Assembly (NCBI RefSeq): GCF_030814435.1
Contig: NZ_JAUSUW010000001.1
Coordinates: 496,001-560,000, forward strand
Length of the DNA stretch: 64,000 nt
Source of the DNA: Peteryoungia aggregata LMG 23059
GTDB taxonomy: Bacteria > Pseudomonadota > Alphaproteobacteria > Rhizobiales > Rhizobiaceae
Reading direction: 5' to 3'
The position numbers and the translations under genes were made by a program. The notes beneath the pieces were generated by a model. The model did no database searches. It was not told the origin of the DNA and worked only from the letters and a program-made list of their open reading frames with translations. Positions 42,371 to 52,015 of this stretch are shown here, piece by piece. The stretch's first letter is position 1. Each line of letters opens with the position of its first letter.

Positions 42371-44689
42371 ATGGGTCTCCATGAGTTTGGAATGATTGAG
42401 ACCGTCCCTCCGCGGGACGGGCGGGAATATCCCGGCTCGGACTCTGTCTCGCTGCGCGACCTGTTCAACGTGCTGAAGAAGAACATACCGATCATTGCGG
42501 TTTGCACTGTCCTGGGGCTCACGCTCGGCATCCTCTATAGTGTCAAGACCCCGTCAACCTACCAGGCCACGGCGCGTCTCGTGATCGACCCTGAACAAAG
42601 TCGCATTCTCTCGCAGGACGCCACGACGGGCACTGTCATCATTGAGGCGGCAGAGATCGCCAGTCAGGTCGAGATCGTCAAATCCGAGGCCATCGCCGAA
42701 AGCGTTATCCGCGAACTCGGACTGATGAACGATCCGGAGATCGTCAGTTCGACGTCGTGGCAATCAGCTCTCAAGGGATATGCCGTTTCGGCGATCAACT
42801 CTTTGGCCGGCAGCGGCGATACGGAGCACGCTGCGCAGGGCACCGAGGAACAGATGCGACGGACGATGGACGGCTTCCTGGACCGCGTGTCCGTCCGCCG
42901 GGTTGGCCAGTCCTATGTCCTGGAGATCGGCTACCGCTCCGGCGATCCGGAAAAGGCTGCACGGACGGCGAACGCCCTGGCCGAAGCCTATATTCGAAAT
43001 GGCATGAATGACCGCGCAGAAGCAGCCAAGCAGGGCGCCCTCTGGCTCGAGGGTCGCCTGGTGGATATCGGAGGCAAGGCCCGCGAGGCTGCGCTGGCTG
43101 CCGAAGAATATCGCAATCAGCATGACATTACCGCCATGGCCAACGAGACGTCGCTCGATCAGCAGCAACTGTCCGAAGTTAGCAGCCAGATGCTCGCTGC
43201 ACGCGCGGAGACGGCCGATGCATCCGCCAAGCTGACCACCCTGAGCCGCTTGATTGCCTCCAACTCCACGGACGCCAATCTCCCCGAGATTGCCAACAAC
43301 CCGCAGATTCTCAAGCTGCGCGACGAGATGCGCCTCGCGGAGATCCGCCTTGAGGGCCTCAAGGAGCGCTACAGCGCCGGCAATCCCGCGATTACCACCG
43401 CAACAGCCGACATCGCCCGCATCCAGGCCAACATCGTCAATGAATTGCGCCAGGTGGAAGCACTGTATCGGTCGAACCTGGAGATTGCCCAGGGGCGCGA
43501 GAAGCTGGCAGAACAGCAATTCGAGAATGCCACCAGCCAGGGTGCGGACAAGAACATCGCCCGTGTCGAACTCGCCGAGATCGAAAGCCGCGCCAACACA
43601 TACAGACGGCTCTACGAAAGCCTGCTGCAGCAGTTCGTCAGCACTTTTCAGACCCAGTCCTTCCCGCTCGGCAAGGCCCGCATCGTGACGGCAGCGACCG
43701 AGCCCTTGAGCCGCAACTGGCCAAAGCCCTCTGTTGTGCTGCCCTTCTCCCTGGTCCTCGGAATGTCGTTCGGTCTTTTCGCTGCCGTCGCGCGCAACAG
43801 CCTGGACCGCCGGGCCGGTTCCAGCGAACGTCTCCAGCGCGAACTGGGCATCACATCGCTCGGCCATGTCCCGGTCTACAGGGCACAGCCCACGGCCAAT
43901 GGCCAGGCGGAGGGCCTTCCTGCCACAGTCATGCCCTTGCGCGCGATCTTGGACACGCCCTATTCGCCGTTCTCGGAGGCGCTTCGCAGCGTGAAGAACT
44001 CTCTCGATGCGATCATCCCGGCCCATGGTTCCGTGGTCATCGGGATCACGTCGGTGGGCAGTGGCGAAGGCAAGACGACCATCGCCACCAATCTGGCGCA
44101 ACTCTATCAGAATGAACAGCAATCCGTCCTGCTCGTGGACGCCGACTTCGTGGCAGCCCGCCTCACCCGCCTCGCCTTCAACGCGGCGCCCGACTTCGCG
44201 TTGAAGCCGATCCACCCGGCAACCTTCGGCGACACCTCCACAACGGGTACCACCACCCGGCTTCTGCGCACCTCGCGCAGCACCGAGCGAAGCTGCATCG
44301 ATCATGAGCCGGACGGAATGCCGGATCATTCTGCCGTGCCGGTCCCGCTGCTCACCGTTGAACAGACACGCCATCTCGCGACGGGTCCCTACCGCTACGG
44401 GCATCTCTCTGCACTCAAGGAAGCCCTGGCAAAGCTGCGCCCGAAGTACAAGCTGATCATCGTGGACATGTCGGGTTTCGAGGAGTCCGCTGATACACGC
44501 ACCATTTGCTCGCAGGTCGACGGGATCATCCTGGTGATCGGCAACAACAAGAAACTGACGATCGAGCGGCTTTCCGAGGCGTTGAAGGTCTTTGGTCGCT
44601 CGCGGGTGTCGCTGCTTGGCGTCATTTCAAACCGCAGCGATACTGGCTCGCGGCACCGCTCGCCGTTGTCGAGGGGACTGACCGCATGA
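42371..44689 (+). CDS. Polysaccharide co-polymerase with BY-kinase-like domain (Wzz/ExoP-like)
   Basis: A 772-residue inner-membrane protein. The Wzz domain begins SVSLRDLFNVLKKNIPIIAV with a first span near 35-55 and a second near 455-478 (PFSLVLGMSFGLFAAVA), around a long periplasmic coiled coil. The cytoplasmic part is a P-loop kinase with Walker A GSGEGKTT (near 563), Walker A' VLLVDADF and Walker B LIIVDMSGF. The usual DxDxRxP after Walker A' is not present, and the C-terminus (SNRSDTGSRHRSPLSRGLTA) has no tyrosine cluster. It should control chain length. The ATG at 42371 follows GAAGGAGGG. Confidence 0.9.
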   Translation: MGLHEFGMIETVPPRDGREYPGSDSVSLRDLFNVLKKNIPIIAVCTVLGLTLGILYSVKTPSTYQATARLVIDPEQSRILSQDATTGTVIIEAAEIASQVEIVKSEAIAESVIRELGLMNDPEIVSSTSWQSALKGYAVSAINSLAGSGDTEHAAQGTEEQMRRTMDGFLDRVSVRRVGQSYVLEIGYRSGDPEKAARTANALAEAYIRNGMNDRAEAAKQGALWLEGRLVDIGGKAREAALAAEEYRNQHDITAMANETSLDQQQLSEVSSQMLAARAETADASAKLTTLSRLIASNSTDANLPEIANNPQILKLRDEMRLAEIRLEGLKERYSAGNPAITTATADIARIQANIVNELRQVEALYRSNLEIAQGREKLAEQQFENATSQGADKNIARVELAEIESRANTYRRLYESLLQQFVSTFQTQSFPLGKARIVTAATEPLSRNWPKPSVVLPFSLVLGMSFGLFAAVARNSLDRRAGSSERLQRELGITSLGHVPVYRAQPTANGQAEGLPATVMPLRAILDTPYSPFSEALRSVKNSLDAIIPAHGSVVIGITSVGSGEGKTTIATNLAQLYQNEQQSVLLVDADFVAARLTRLAFNAAPDFALKPIHPATFGDTSTTGTTTRLLRTSRSTERSCIDHEPDGMPDHSAVPVPLLTVEQTRHLATGPYRYGHLSALKEALAKLRPKYKLIIVDMSGFEESADTRTICSQVDGIILVIGNNKKLTIERLSEALKVFGRSRVSLLGVISNRSDTGSRHRSPLSRGLTA

Positions 44690-45627
44690 ATATAGAAACG
44701 GCCCACGCTCTGACGCAGCACGAGGCGGCTCCATCCTGGTCGAAGCTGGAACTCGTGATAGGCATTCCCAGCGCCGGTCGCCGGGATATCATCGGCGAGG
44801 TCATGCCATTGATAGCCCAGCAGACACGTCTGCCGGACGAGATCGTGATCTGTGTTCCAACATCCGACGACGTCGACGAAAAGACGCTCTCACGCCTGCC
44901 CTGCCCTGTGCGCGTTCTCGTATCCCAACGCGGTCTATGCAGACAACGCAACGCCATCCTGGACGCCGTGCCCGAGGCCGACATCGTCCTTTTCCTGGAC
45001 GACGACTTCCTTCTCGGACCAAGCTATCTCGCCGAGATGGAGCAGCTGTTCCTGAAGAACCCCGATGCCGAGATCCTGACGGGCACAGTGATCGCCGACG
45101 GCATTAACGGCCCTGGCATTCCCCTTGCAGAGGGCGTCGACCTTCTGCGGAACGCTGAATCCCCGGTCGACCAGACATCGACAGTCGAAACCTATAGCGG
45201 TTATGGCTGCAATCTCGCTGTACGCATGTCCACGCTGCGCATCTGCGGACTGCGCTTTGACGAGAACCTGCCCTTCTATGGCTGGCTGGAGGATGTCGAC
45301 TTCAGTCGCACTGTCAGCCGTTTTGGTCGGATCCTCACCTCTCCGCGCCTGATCGGTGTGCATCTGGGCACCAAGGTCGGCAGGACGTCCGGCCTTCGCT
45401 TCGGGTATTCGCAGATCGCCAACCCGCTGTATCTGATGCAGAAGGGAACCATGAGCCCGCGCCACGCACTGTCCCAGATGGCGCGCAACCTGGCGGCAAA
45501 CCTCGTCAAAGCCCGGTCACCGGAGCCATGGATCGATCGCAAGTCGCGGCTGAGGGGAAACCTGCTCGCCCTGCGCGACCTCCTTGCCAGACGTCTGGCA
45601 CCGCAGAACATCGAAATGCTGGATTGA
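44686..45627 (+). CDS. Glycosyltransferase, GT2 type
   Basis: A 313-residue GT-A glycosyltransferase. It starts LVIGIPSAGRRDIIGEVMPL; the metal-binding region is VLFLDDDFLLGPSYLAEME, and the acceptor-side motif is FYGWLEDVDFSRTVSRFG. It overlaps the co-polymerase gene by 4 bases (ATGA), so it is translated with it. Its sequence is closely related to the C-terminal half of the GT4-GT2 fusion at 37195-39219, which suggests duplication within the cluster. Donor unknown. Confidence 0.9.
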   Translation: MNIETAHALTQHEAAPSWSKLELVIGIPSAGRRDIIGEVMPLIAQQTRLPDEIVICVPTSDDVDEKTLSRLPCPVRVLVSQRGLCRQRNAILDAVPEADIVLFLDDDFLLGPSYLAEMEQLFLKNPDAEILTGTVIADGINGPGIPLAEGVDLLRNAESPVDQTSTVETYSGYGCNLAVRMSTLRICGLRFDENLPFYGWLEDVDFSRTVSRFGRILTSPRLIGVHLGTKVGRTSGLRFGYSQIANPLYLMQKGTMSPRHALSQMARNLAANLVKARSPEPWIDRKSRLRGNLLALRDLLARRLAPQNIEMLD

Positions 45628-45764
45628 TCCGATCACGACAACCAAGAGAAAGCCTTGTCAGACGTGAACCGTCGGACGATTGCGTCAGCCATGGCCCTCG
45701 CGCAGATGGCCGCTCACCGTTTGGCGATTGGCCTCAACCACAAGACCAGATCCCGCGACACCGC

Positions 45765-46625
45765 CTAGAGCCTGAAATAGAATCCTGCGCTGCTGCTTGG
45801 TCCCAGTTCGGGATGTGTGTCGATGACATGCGACAGGGCATCGATGGACCAGCGGTCAACGAGCCGGTAGCCGATCGTTTCCAGGTCCCGAACCAGATCG
45901 GCCTCGTTCCGCATCTGATAGGGAACATAGGCATCACCTATGCGCTCAAGCGTGACCAACGGAGGGCCGTTCTTTCGCAGAGCGACCTTGTTCAGCAGCA
46001 AATGAGGCGGGAGAGCGGGCAAGCGAGTCAGCAGAGAAGACAGCGGAATATCGAGGTATTGCATCAAGCCGGATCCAAGGAAGACCGGCAGCCGGGGCGC
46101 ATCATTAACGTCGTCGACAAAGCGCAACGCGCGAAGACCATCCTCCTCCGCGCGCCGCCGTCCAGCCTCTGCGATTGCCGGCAGTTCATAGATGACCCAC
46201 CGGAAATCCTCGGACAACGCGAGCGGTGCACGAAAGGCACGGTATTTCGTGCCCATGTGGCCGCCGGCATCCAGAAGGCCGTCGATCTGATCATGCAGTC
46301 TGCTCAGCCAGAACATCACCGGATAGTCCCACGGCATGATCCCGCACATCTGTTCGAACGACACCTGCGCGATCTCGTGATGATTGTAGCCCGCAAGCCT
46401 GCCGGCCCTGGACGCCGCGGCGAAGGCCTCTTCGTAGGAGGGAAAGGCACCGGTGAACCTGCGCGGTCGGGGAGAAAGATAACGCAGCCGGCCTGCGGCT
46501 GCGCGAAGGGGCAGCATGGACTGCTCGAAGCCGGATTCTGCGCCTCGCAACAAGGCCCTGACCCTCTGCTTCATCGACGCGTTCCCCCCGCCGGAACCGT
46601 CAATCTGTTTGGGCATGACATTCAT
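45765..46625 (-). CDS. TIGR04325-family methyltransferase-like protein
   Basis: A 286-residue protein matching the TIGR04325 putative methyltransferase family: GRLAGYNHHEIAQVSFEQM, YPVMFWLSRLHDQIDGLLDA followed by GGHMGTKYRAF (the SAM-motif-like glycine stretch), VIYELPAIAEAG, LGSGLMQYLDIPLSSLL, LLLNKVAL and SSAGFYFRL at the C-terminus. Family members sit in polysaccharide clusters and may methylate a sugar or chain end, but no activity has been shown that I know of. It overlaps the second flippase gene by 4 bases, suggesting they serve the same glycan. Confidence 0.85.
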   Translation of the reverse strand: MNVMPKQIDGSGGGNASMKQRVRALLRGAESGFEQSMLPLRAAAGRLRYLSPRPRRFTGAFPSYEEAFAAASRAGRLAGYNHHEIAQVSFEQMCGIMPWDYPVMFWLSRLHDQIDGLLDAGGHMGTKYRAFRAPLALSEDFRWVIYELPAIAEAGRRRAEEDGLRALRFVDDVNDAPRLPVFLGSGLMQYLDIPLSSLLTRLPALPPHLLLNKVALRKNGPPLVTLERIGDAYVPYQMRNEADLVRDLETIGYRLVDRWSIDALSHVIDTHPELGPSSSAGFYFRL

Positions 46626-48145
46626 GGCTTCACTCCCAGGTCAGCCACCGCCGCGAGCAGGAGGCCGCCGGCCACCTTGTGCAGCACCGCGAGCGTGGCG
46701 AAATAGACCAGGCCACCGGCAAGGACCTGCACGATGTTTGTCAGCAGCCCGTTCGCGACCGACTGCGCGGCCACATTGCCAAGAAGGAAGACCGTGATCG
46801 CCATCGCCGAAACCGCAACGGCAGGATGCGCACAGCCGCGCAGAACGCGTGGCCAGCTCACGGCCCCATAAAGGCTCTGCAGCCATACAGAAACGGCGAA
46901 GGAGAAGACGGCAGCGATACACTGCCCCAATGCCGCCGCCACCATTCCGAAGGGTGCCAAGAGCAGGATCAGGCCAATCGACACGAGGCTGTTCACCAGG
47001 ATGGCACCAGGGACCTTGCGAATAGCGCCGGTCAGGGAAAGCAACGGCTCCGTGATGGATCCAGGCATCAGCAGGATCTGCTTGACCGCCAGGAGACTGA
47101 CCAGGATGGCCGCAGGAGCCCAGGCCTCCCCTAGGGCAAGATGAATCAGCGTGCCCGACATCAGGGCGAGGCCGATATAAACAGGTGCCGAAATCACCAT
47201 CAACACCACGAGAAACGTCGTTGCCTTGGCTCCAATTTCCGGTGAGGCGCCCGGTTCGGAGACTGCGACCTTGCGCAGGATTGCCCAGGCCAGCTGCCGT
47301 GCCGGTTCCGCCACGAGGTCGGCAAACGCCGACACGATGCGTTCAGCCGCACGGTAATAGCCGGCCTCGGCGAGGCCGAGCACGCTGCCGACAACGAGCG
47401 TACCCGAGTAGGACCGCATCAGCACAAGAAGGCGGGTGAAGGTGATATGCCGGGAGTATTCGAAGAGCTCCCGGAGGAACGCGGTGTGAAGGGTAAGCCT
47501 CGGCCACCATTTCAGCAGCGCGATTGAGGCAGTCACCGTCACGGTCTGGTTGACAAGCCGCCCCCCGACGAGAGCAAAGATGTTCCAGCCATATAGCAGG
47601 CCGAAAATGGTCACCGCGGTGGCGATGAGCTCGGCGGCAATCCTGATGATGCTGAGGGCCTTCAGACGACCATCGGCGATGAAAATGCCCTCGCAAACGG
47701 AGGAAAAAGGTGTCGGCAGCAACCAGGCACTGAACAATGCCACCAGAAGAGCCTCCTGCGGCATATCCAGGAAAACGACAAGAACCGCCGCTGCGGTCGC
47801 ACCGATCACCATGGCCCCGGCACCGGAAATAATCGCCACGGTTGCGATCTGATCCAGCCGATCACCGTCATGATTGGTCTTCATCACGAACTCGCGCCAC
47901 CCCCCTTCTGCCAGCACGACAAGCAGGGCGACCAAAGCTGCGACATAGGAAAAGAGACCGAATTCCGCAGAGGCAAGCGTGCGGGCTGCAACGACGAAGG
48001 TCGCGAGCTGGGTAAACTGCATGACGATCTTGGCCCACAGGGTCCACATCGCCTTCCCGACGACGGAACGCGCAATCGCCCCCACCCGCAGGGAAGACGC
48101 CGCCCCGGAAAGCCACATGCAAGTTTTGGAGATCATCATCAGCAT
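46622..48145 (-). CDS. Second polysaccharide flippase (Wzx-like)
   Basis: A 507-residue polytopic membrane protein: TQLATFVVAARTLASAEFGL, FSYVAALVALLVVLAEGGWR and about twelve spans in all, typical of oligosaccharide flippases. The N-terminus offers several ATG codons (48145, 48139, 48136), none with a strong ribosome-binding site, so the exact start is open. It is followed by the methyltransferase-like gene (ATGA overlap). Having two Wzx-like genes in one cluster suggests either two repeat-unit pathways or a duplicated function. Confidence 0.87.
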   Translation of the reverse strand: MLMMISKTCMWLSGAASSLRVGAIARSVVGKAMWTLWAKIVMQFTQLATFVVAARTLASAEFGLFSYVAALVALLVVLAEGGWREFVMKTNHDGDRLDQIATVAIISGAGAMVIGATAAAVLVVFLDMPQEALLVALFSAWLLPTPFSSVCEGIFIADGRLKALSIIRIAAELIATAVTIFGLLYGWNIFALVGGRLVNQTVTVTASIALLKWWPRLTLHTAFLRELFEYSRHITFTRLLVLMRSYSGTLVVGSVLGLAEAGYYRAAERIVSAFADLVAEPARQLAWAILRKVAVSEPGASPEIGAKATTFLVVLMVISAPVYIGLALMSGTLIHLALGEAWAPAAILVSLLAVKQILLMPGSITEPLLSLTGAIRKVPGAILVNSLVSIGLILLLAPFGMVAAALGQCIAAVFSFAVSVWLQSLYGAVSWPRVLRGCAHPAVAVSAMAITVFLLGNVAAQSVANGLLTNIVQVLAGGLVYFATLAVLHKVAGGLLLAAVADLGVKP

Positions 48146-48303
48146 CAGCTTGCTGCCTTATTCTGCGTCTATCGTCGTCGTCGGCTGCAAGAATCGGACG
48201 CCGGATCGTGGGCGCAGCCGGGAGCGACGATGACTTCAGACTTTATTGACCAGTTTTCGATAGAAACGTGTCTCCTAGGTCGAGCTTCGTTCGGATCCGC
48301 AAC

Positions 48304-48453
48304 ATGCCGGCATCACGTTCCGAGTTCGCCGAAGCTGCGGGATTGGTGAGGGACTTGTCCATGAGCGAGGTCGCTTTGAAATTCCAACTCAGATGGCTGG
48401 CCTTGATAATCTGCCTGACCTTCTGGGCTGCCGTCATCATCTGGGTCGCCTGA
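48304..48453 (+). CDS. Possible small single-span membrane protein (49 residues)
   Basis: An ATG-started frame (MPASRSEFAEAAGLVRDLSM) of 49 codons ends in a hydrophobic segment LALIICLTFWAAVIIWVA directly before the TGA. Third positions are about 70% G/C, like real genes here. It lies in the otherwise empty 48146-48459 gap between two leftward genes and ends 6 bases before the end of the priming transferase gene. There is no clear ribosome-binding site. It could be a small membrane regulator of polysaccharide synthesis or a chance frame. Confidence 0.4.
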   Translation: MPASRSEFAEAAGLVRDLSMSEVALKFQLRWLALIICLTFWAAVIIWVA

Positions 48454-48459
48454 TCCGGA

Positions 48460-49137
48460 TCAGCGCTCGTTCTGCGCAAAGAAGACGACCGCGATCGTCT
48501 TGAGGATGATCAAGAAATCGGTGCGCATCGAGCACCTGTTGTAATAATCGATGTCGAACTCCACCCGTTGTTGGTAGGACGTATCCGCTCGTTTCGAGAC
48601 CTGCCAGAGACCCGTCAGGCCAGGCGTCAGGGTGAGATAGCAGTGGACATGCGGGCCATAATGCTCCAGCTCCGCCGCCACGATCGGCCTGGGGCCGACA
48701 ATGCTCATGTCTCCGGCCAGGATATTGAAAAGCTGCGGCAACTCGTCCAGGCACGTCATCCGGAGGTATTTCCCGACCCAGTGCACGCGCGGATCGTTCT
48801 TGAGCTTCTGTGTCTCACGCCATTCTTGAAGGAGGACCGGATCACTGGCGAGCAACTCGCTGAGCACCTTTTCCGCGTCCTTGCGCATGGTGCGGAACTT
48901 CAGGCAATTGAACGTCCGTCCTCCCCGTCCGATCCTCTCGTGGCGGAAGATGATCGGGCTCCCGTCGACGATCAGCAGCGTGACGGCAACAAGCACCAGG
49001 ACCGGAAAGAGGAAGATCAGGGCAAGGAGCGAGAAAACGATATCGAAGGCACGCTTGAACCCGCGCCGGCTCGCCTGTCCGGACGACAATTCACTCTCGC
49101 AACGCTGCGCAAAATTACCCGAATACAAAGACATCAT
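48460..49137 (-). CDS. exoY: Undecaprenyl-phosphate sugar phosphotransferase (ExoY-like priming enzyme)
   Basis: A 225-residue priming transferase that starts repeat-unit assembly by moving a sugar-1-phosphate (galactose or glucose type) onto undecaprenyl phosphate. One N-terminal membrane segment (FDIVFSLLALIFLFPVLVLV) is followed by the bacterial sugar transferase domain: FNCLKFRTMRKDAEKV, DPRVHWVGKYLRMTCLDELP, QLFNILAGDMSIVGPRPIV and PGLTGLWQVSKRADTSYQQR. Length and motifs match rhizobial ExoY. The usual Ser before LDELPQ is Cys here. The 266 bases upstream hold no gene. Confidence 0.93.
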   Translation of the reverse strand: MMSLYSGNFAQRCESELSSGQASRRGFKRAFDIVFSLLALIFLFPVLVLVAVTLLIVDGSPIIFRHERIGRGGRTFNCLKFRTMRKDAEKVLSELLASDPVLLQEWRETQKLKNDPRVHWVGKYLRMTCLDELPQLFNILAGDMSIVGPRPIVAAELEHYGPHVHCYLTLTPGLTGLWQVSKRADTSYQQRVEFDIDYYNRCSMRTDFLIILKTIAVVFFAQNER

Positions 49138-49403
49138 TTGACCTCATGCAGGATACAGGCTGCCTGTGAAGATGCGAGGAGGCAATTGATCCTGATAGCC
49201 AGCGGCTCGCCTGATATAGGTAGACACCTGCCGGTTTTTTCCGCCGAATAGGCAGTGGAACCACACCCGCAATACCTTGGCGAGCAAGAACATCACGCGC
49301 CAAAGCCCGGCCTTTTGAGCCGGTTTTCAGCCGGATCGCAGTGGGACTTCATTGTTCGGATGGGGCAAGGGAGCTGCACCTCCGGATCATCGGCAAAGGA
49401 GCG

Positions 49404-50786
49404 TCAGGCTGCCACCGTCTGCGGGATACGCCCCCTGACGGCCAGAGCCCCCTTCAGCCCCGCCATGATGAAGAACACGAGCCCAAGATCGACGGTAGAT
49501 CCGGAAATCAGCGCACCGACGAGAAGGCACAGGCAGCCGTTTCGTGCGGCGATCCCAACATCGTCCTCAAAACTGCGAGGCACACCCTTCGGCAGGACAA
49601 TCGACGTCGCAAGGAACATCAGGAAGAAGAAGGTTCCGGGAATCCCCACATTGGACAGCAAGGCGATGGCAAATGAGGAGGTTCTGGCTGTCCCGAGCCC
49701 GACCCCGAAGCCGTAGGACCCAAAGAAATTGGCAATACCGTACGCATTCCAGGTCCCGCGCTCGATTGCCGACAGCGAAGTCGGCTTGCTCAGAAGTGTG
49801 ATGTCGATGAAATTGTAGACGGTCGCGTAGAAGTTCTCGTTCAGGGCCAGCAGGAACCCGACAGCCAGTGCCGCCACGGGCAGGCTTGCTACCACAAGGG
49901 CACTCGCCCTGGTCCCGGATGCGCCGCCGGCCCGGAAAATGCTGCTGACATAGAGGATCGCAAGGCAGACGGGCAGTCCTGCGATACCGCTTGAGGATGT
50001 CGAGCGGACGATCATCAGGCAGGACACCAGAAACAGGAGCCCGCTGATCTTGCTGTAGCGCCCGCAGATCCAAAGGCTTCCGCAGAAGCCGACCATCCCC
50101 AGGCTTGCGCCGGCAAAGGCCGAGGCTTCGGGCCATGATCCGATGATGCGGCGCATGCCGGCCACGATCTCGTCGACATGAAACGTGTAGGAGGCGTTGC
50201 GGATGTAGGAAAACAGGGAAACGAGCGGTGTGCCCGGACTGACCATATCCGCCACGCCGAAGAAGATGTTTGCGGCGGCAAAGCCCATCAGTCCGATCGT
50301 CACATGGCGAAATCCTCGGGGCCTCGACGCCACCGACAGGATAAGGCAGAACGTCACGAGATCCGCGAGGAGATACACCGCCTGGGTGAAGTTGCCACTG
50401 ACCGGGCCGAGCGGAATGATGCCTTCGGGATTTGGCATGCCGCCGGTCCCGATCGGCACGATGTCCATCGTATTGGCCAGCAGGCGCGGCGCGAAATAGC
50501 CGGTGACGATACCGTAGACAACCAGCAATGCCAGCCACATTGCCGGAGACGACCGCAATATGGCATCGACCATCGGCTGGATTCCGCCATGCAGCCACAT
50601 CACCGAGATCATCATAAAGACGATGAACAGATGCGCGGGCTGGATGCCGGTTGAGCCAAATATCAGGGCTGCAGCACCGCCCAGAACAGGGAAGATGGAG
50701 AAGGCGATGACCGTTGCCCCCTGACCTCTCAAAAGACAGAGGATACCAATGATCAAGGTCAAAACACCGATTGGCTCGACGCTCAT
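49404..50786 (-). CDS. O-antigen ligase/polymerase-like membrane protein (Wzy-like)
   Basis: A 460-residue very hydrophobic protein with about eleven to twelve spans, beginning MSVEPIGVLTLIIGILCLLR. A long periplasmic loop near the C-terminal third contains SLSAIERGTWNAYGIANFFG then SYGFGVGLGTARTSSFAIAL, the pattern of Wzy/WaaL-type proteins (G-x-G-x-G near a conserved Arg). It probably polymerises or ligates the repeat unit in the periplasm. The ATG at 50786 follows an in-frame TTG. These proteins are poorly conserved, so polymerase versus ligase cannot be settled here. Confidence 0.8.
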   Translation of the reverse strand: MSVEPIGVLTLIIGILCLLRGQGATVIAFSIFPVLGGAAALIFGSTGIQPAHLFIVFMMISVMWLHGGIQPMVDAILRSSPAMWLALLVVYGIVTGYFAPRLLANTMDIVPIGTGGMPNPEGIIPLGPVSGNFTQAVYLLADLVTFCLILSVASRPRGFRHVTIGLMGFAAANIFFGVADMVSPGTPLVSLFSYIRNASYTFHVDEIVAGMRRIIGSWPEASAFAGASLGMVGFCGSLWICGRYSKISGLLFLVSCLMIVRSTSSSGIAGLPVCLAILYVSSIFRAGGASGTRASALVVASLPVAALAVGFLLALNENFYATVYNFIDITLLSKPTSLSAIERGTWNAYGIANFFGSYGFGVGLGTARTSSFAIALLSNVGIPGTFFFLMFLATSIVLPKGVPRSFEDDVGIAARNGCLCLLVGALISGSTVDLGLVFFIMAGLKGALAVRGRIPQTVAA

Positions 50787-50875
50787 CAACTACTCGTCCT
50801 GTTCGACGCCCTCATCGACCGCGAGGGGTCATAGACACGTCTTCCTCGTCACATTGGTCCGGCACCCATATTCCG

Positions 50876-52015
50876 CTATGGGGCCTCGTCGGGGAAGTCA
50901 GCCTTCCGCAGTAGGTCGCGGCTGATCAGGACATGCGCCCGGACATATTCGTCGACACCCAGCCCACCAGGGGCCATCCTGCCCTGTGCCCGCACGGCCA
51001 TTTCAAGCATTTCGTCCGGTTTGCGCCCGACCTCCAGCAGCGCATCCGCCAGCGCCATCGGATCCTGGGGCACCACATAGCGTACCGCCTCTTCGGGAAA
51101 GTAAGCCCGAAGCCCTCCCGTATCCGACGCAACGATCGGAAGACCCGCCAGCGCGCCCTCCTCGATCGCCGTAATCCCGCTTGCGTGCAGATTGGGCTTG
51201 AGCGGCACGCAGAGCACGCTCGCCTTTTCCATTTCGGCCATGAGTTCGCGAGTGTGCCTGGCCCGTCGGACTTCAACGTTCGGAATGTTCCTGACCAGCC
51301 TCTTCGCCACGGTGCCCGAAAGAATGACGACAGAGAGCTCCGGCTTGGCCTTGGCGGCAGCAACCAGCGTTTCCCAGTCCCGATGCCTGTCGTTGCCAAT
51401 TGCCAGCACCCGAACGGGACCTGGCCGTGACCGCGGTGCGATCTTGGTTTCCGTCGGGATTCCGAAGGGGACGAACCGCACATCGGCACCCGGAAACAGT
51501 TTGCGAGCCACCTCAAGGTTCAACGGCGAAAGAAACGTCAAAACGTCCACCCTTGGAACAAGGCCTGCATAGAGCGTCCGCTTGAGCCAGGACAAGGAGA
51601 ACCAATGATCAAACAACCAGACCGTCTGGCCGATGATTTTGGTGCGTGTGCCCGTCAGCTTCGCCACCGCAGCAACAGCAAGATACTGTGACTCGGTGTG
51701 GGTCCAGATGACATCGACCTCTGCAAAAGCCTTTCTCTGCCGCCAGGCATGAAGGAAATCGAAGCCGAGAATGGCACGAAGACCATATCTCGCGAGCTTG
51801 GACAAAGGCCCCTCATGGCACCCCTTCGAGAAGGTGACGGAGCAACCAAGGTCGTTTGCCCGCCCATAGCCGTAAGGGGTGGCGTCATTGATACCGACAA
51901 GCGTTCCGGCAGCCCAGCCTGCCCGCCAACGCTCTGCATCCTTGTTTTCAGCCAGATGAACAAAGACGCGAATGGGACCTTCGGACGGCGAACGATGTGC
52001 ATCCTCTACCGGCAT
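50876..52015 (-). CDS. Glycosyltransferase, GT4 type
   Basis: A 379-residue GT-B glycosyltransferase. Recognisable parts are IWTHTESQYLAVAAVAKLTG, LTFLSPLNLEVARKLFPGAD, VRVLAIGNDRHRDWETLVAA (donor domain start), and SGITAIEEGALAGLPIVASD with the E-x7-E type motif followed by TGGLRAYFPEEAV. Start at ATG 52015; no better in-frame start is near. It diverges from the GT8 gene across an AT-rich gap. Sugar unknown. Confidence 0.85.
   Translation of the reverse strand: MPVEDAHRSPSEGPIRVFVHLAENKDAERWRAGWAAGTLVGINDATPYGYGRANDLGCSVTFSKGCHEGPLSKLARYGLRAILGFDFLHAWRQRKAFAEVDVIWTHTESQYLAVAAVAKLTGTRTKIIGQTVWLFDHWFSLSWLKRTLYAGLVPRVDVLTFLSPLNLEVARKLFPGADVRFVPFGIPTETKIAPRSRPGPVRVLAIGNDRHRDWETLVAAAKAKPELSVVILSGTVAKRLVRNIPNVEVRRARHTRELMAEMEKASVLCVPLKPNLHASGITAIEEGALAGLPIVASDTGGLRAYFPEEAVRYVVPQDPMALADALLEVGRKPDEMLEMAVRAQGRMAPGGLGVDEYVRAHVLISRDLLRKADFPDEAP

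Noticed and set aside
45664..45768. 34-codon rightward frame after the GT2 gene
   Set aside because: Short, GTG start without ribosome-binding site, no hydrophobic or motif content; not supported.
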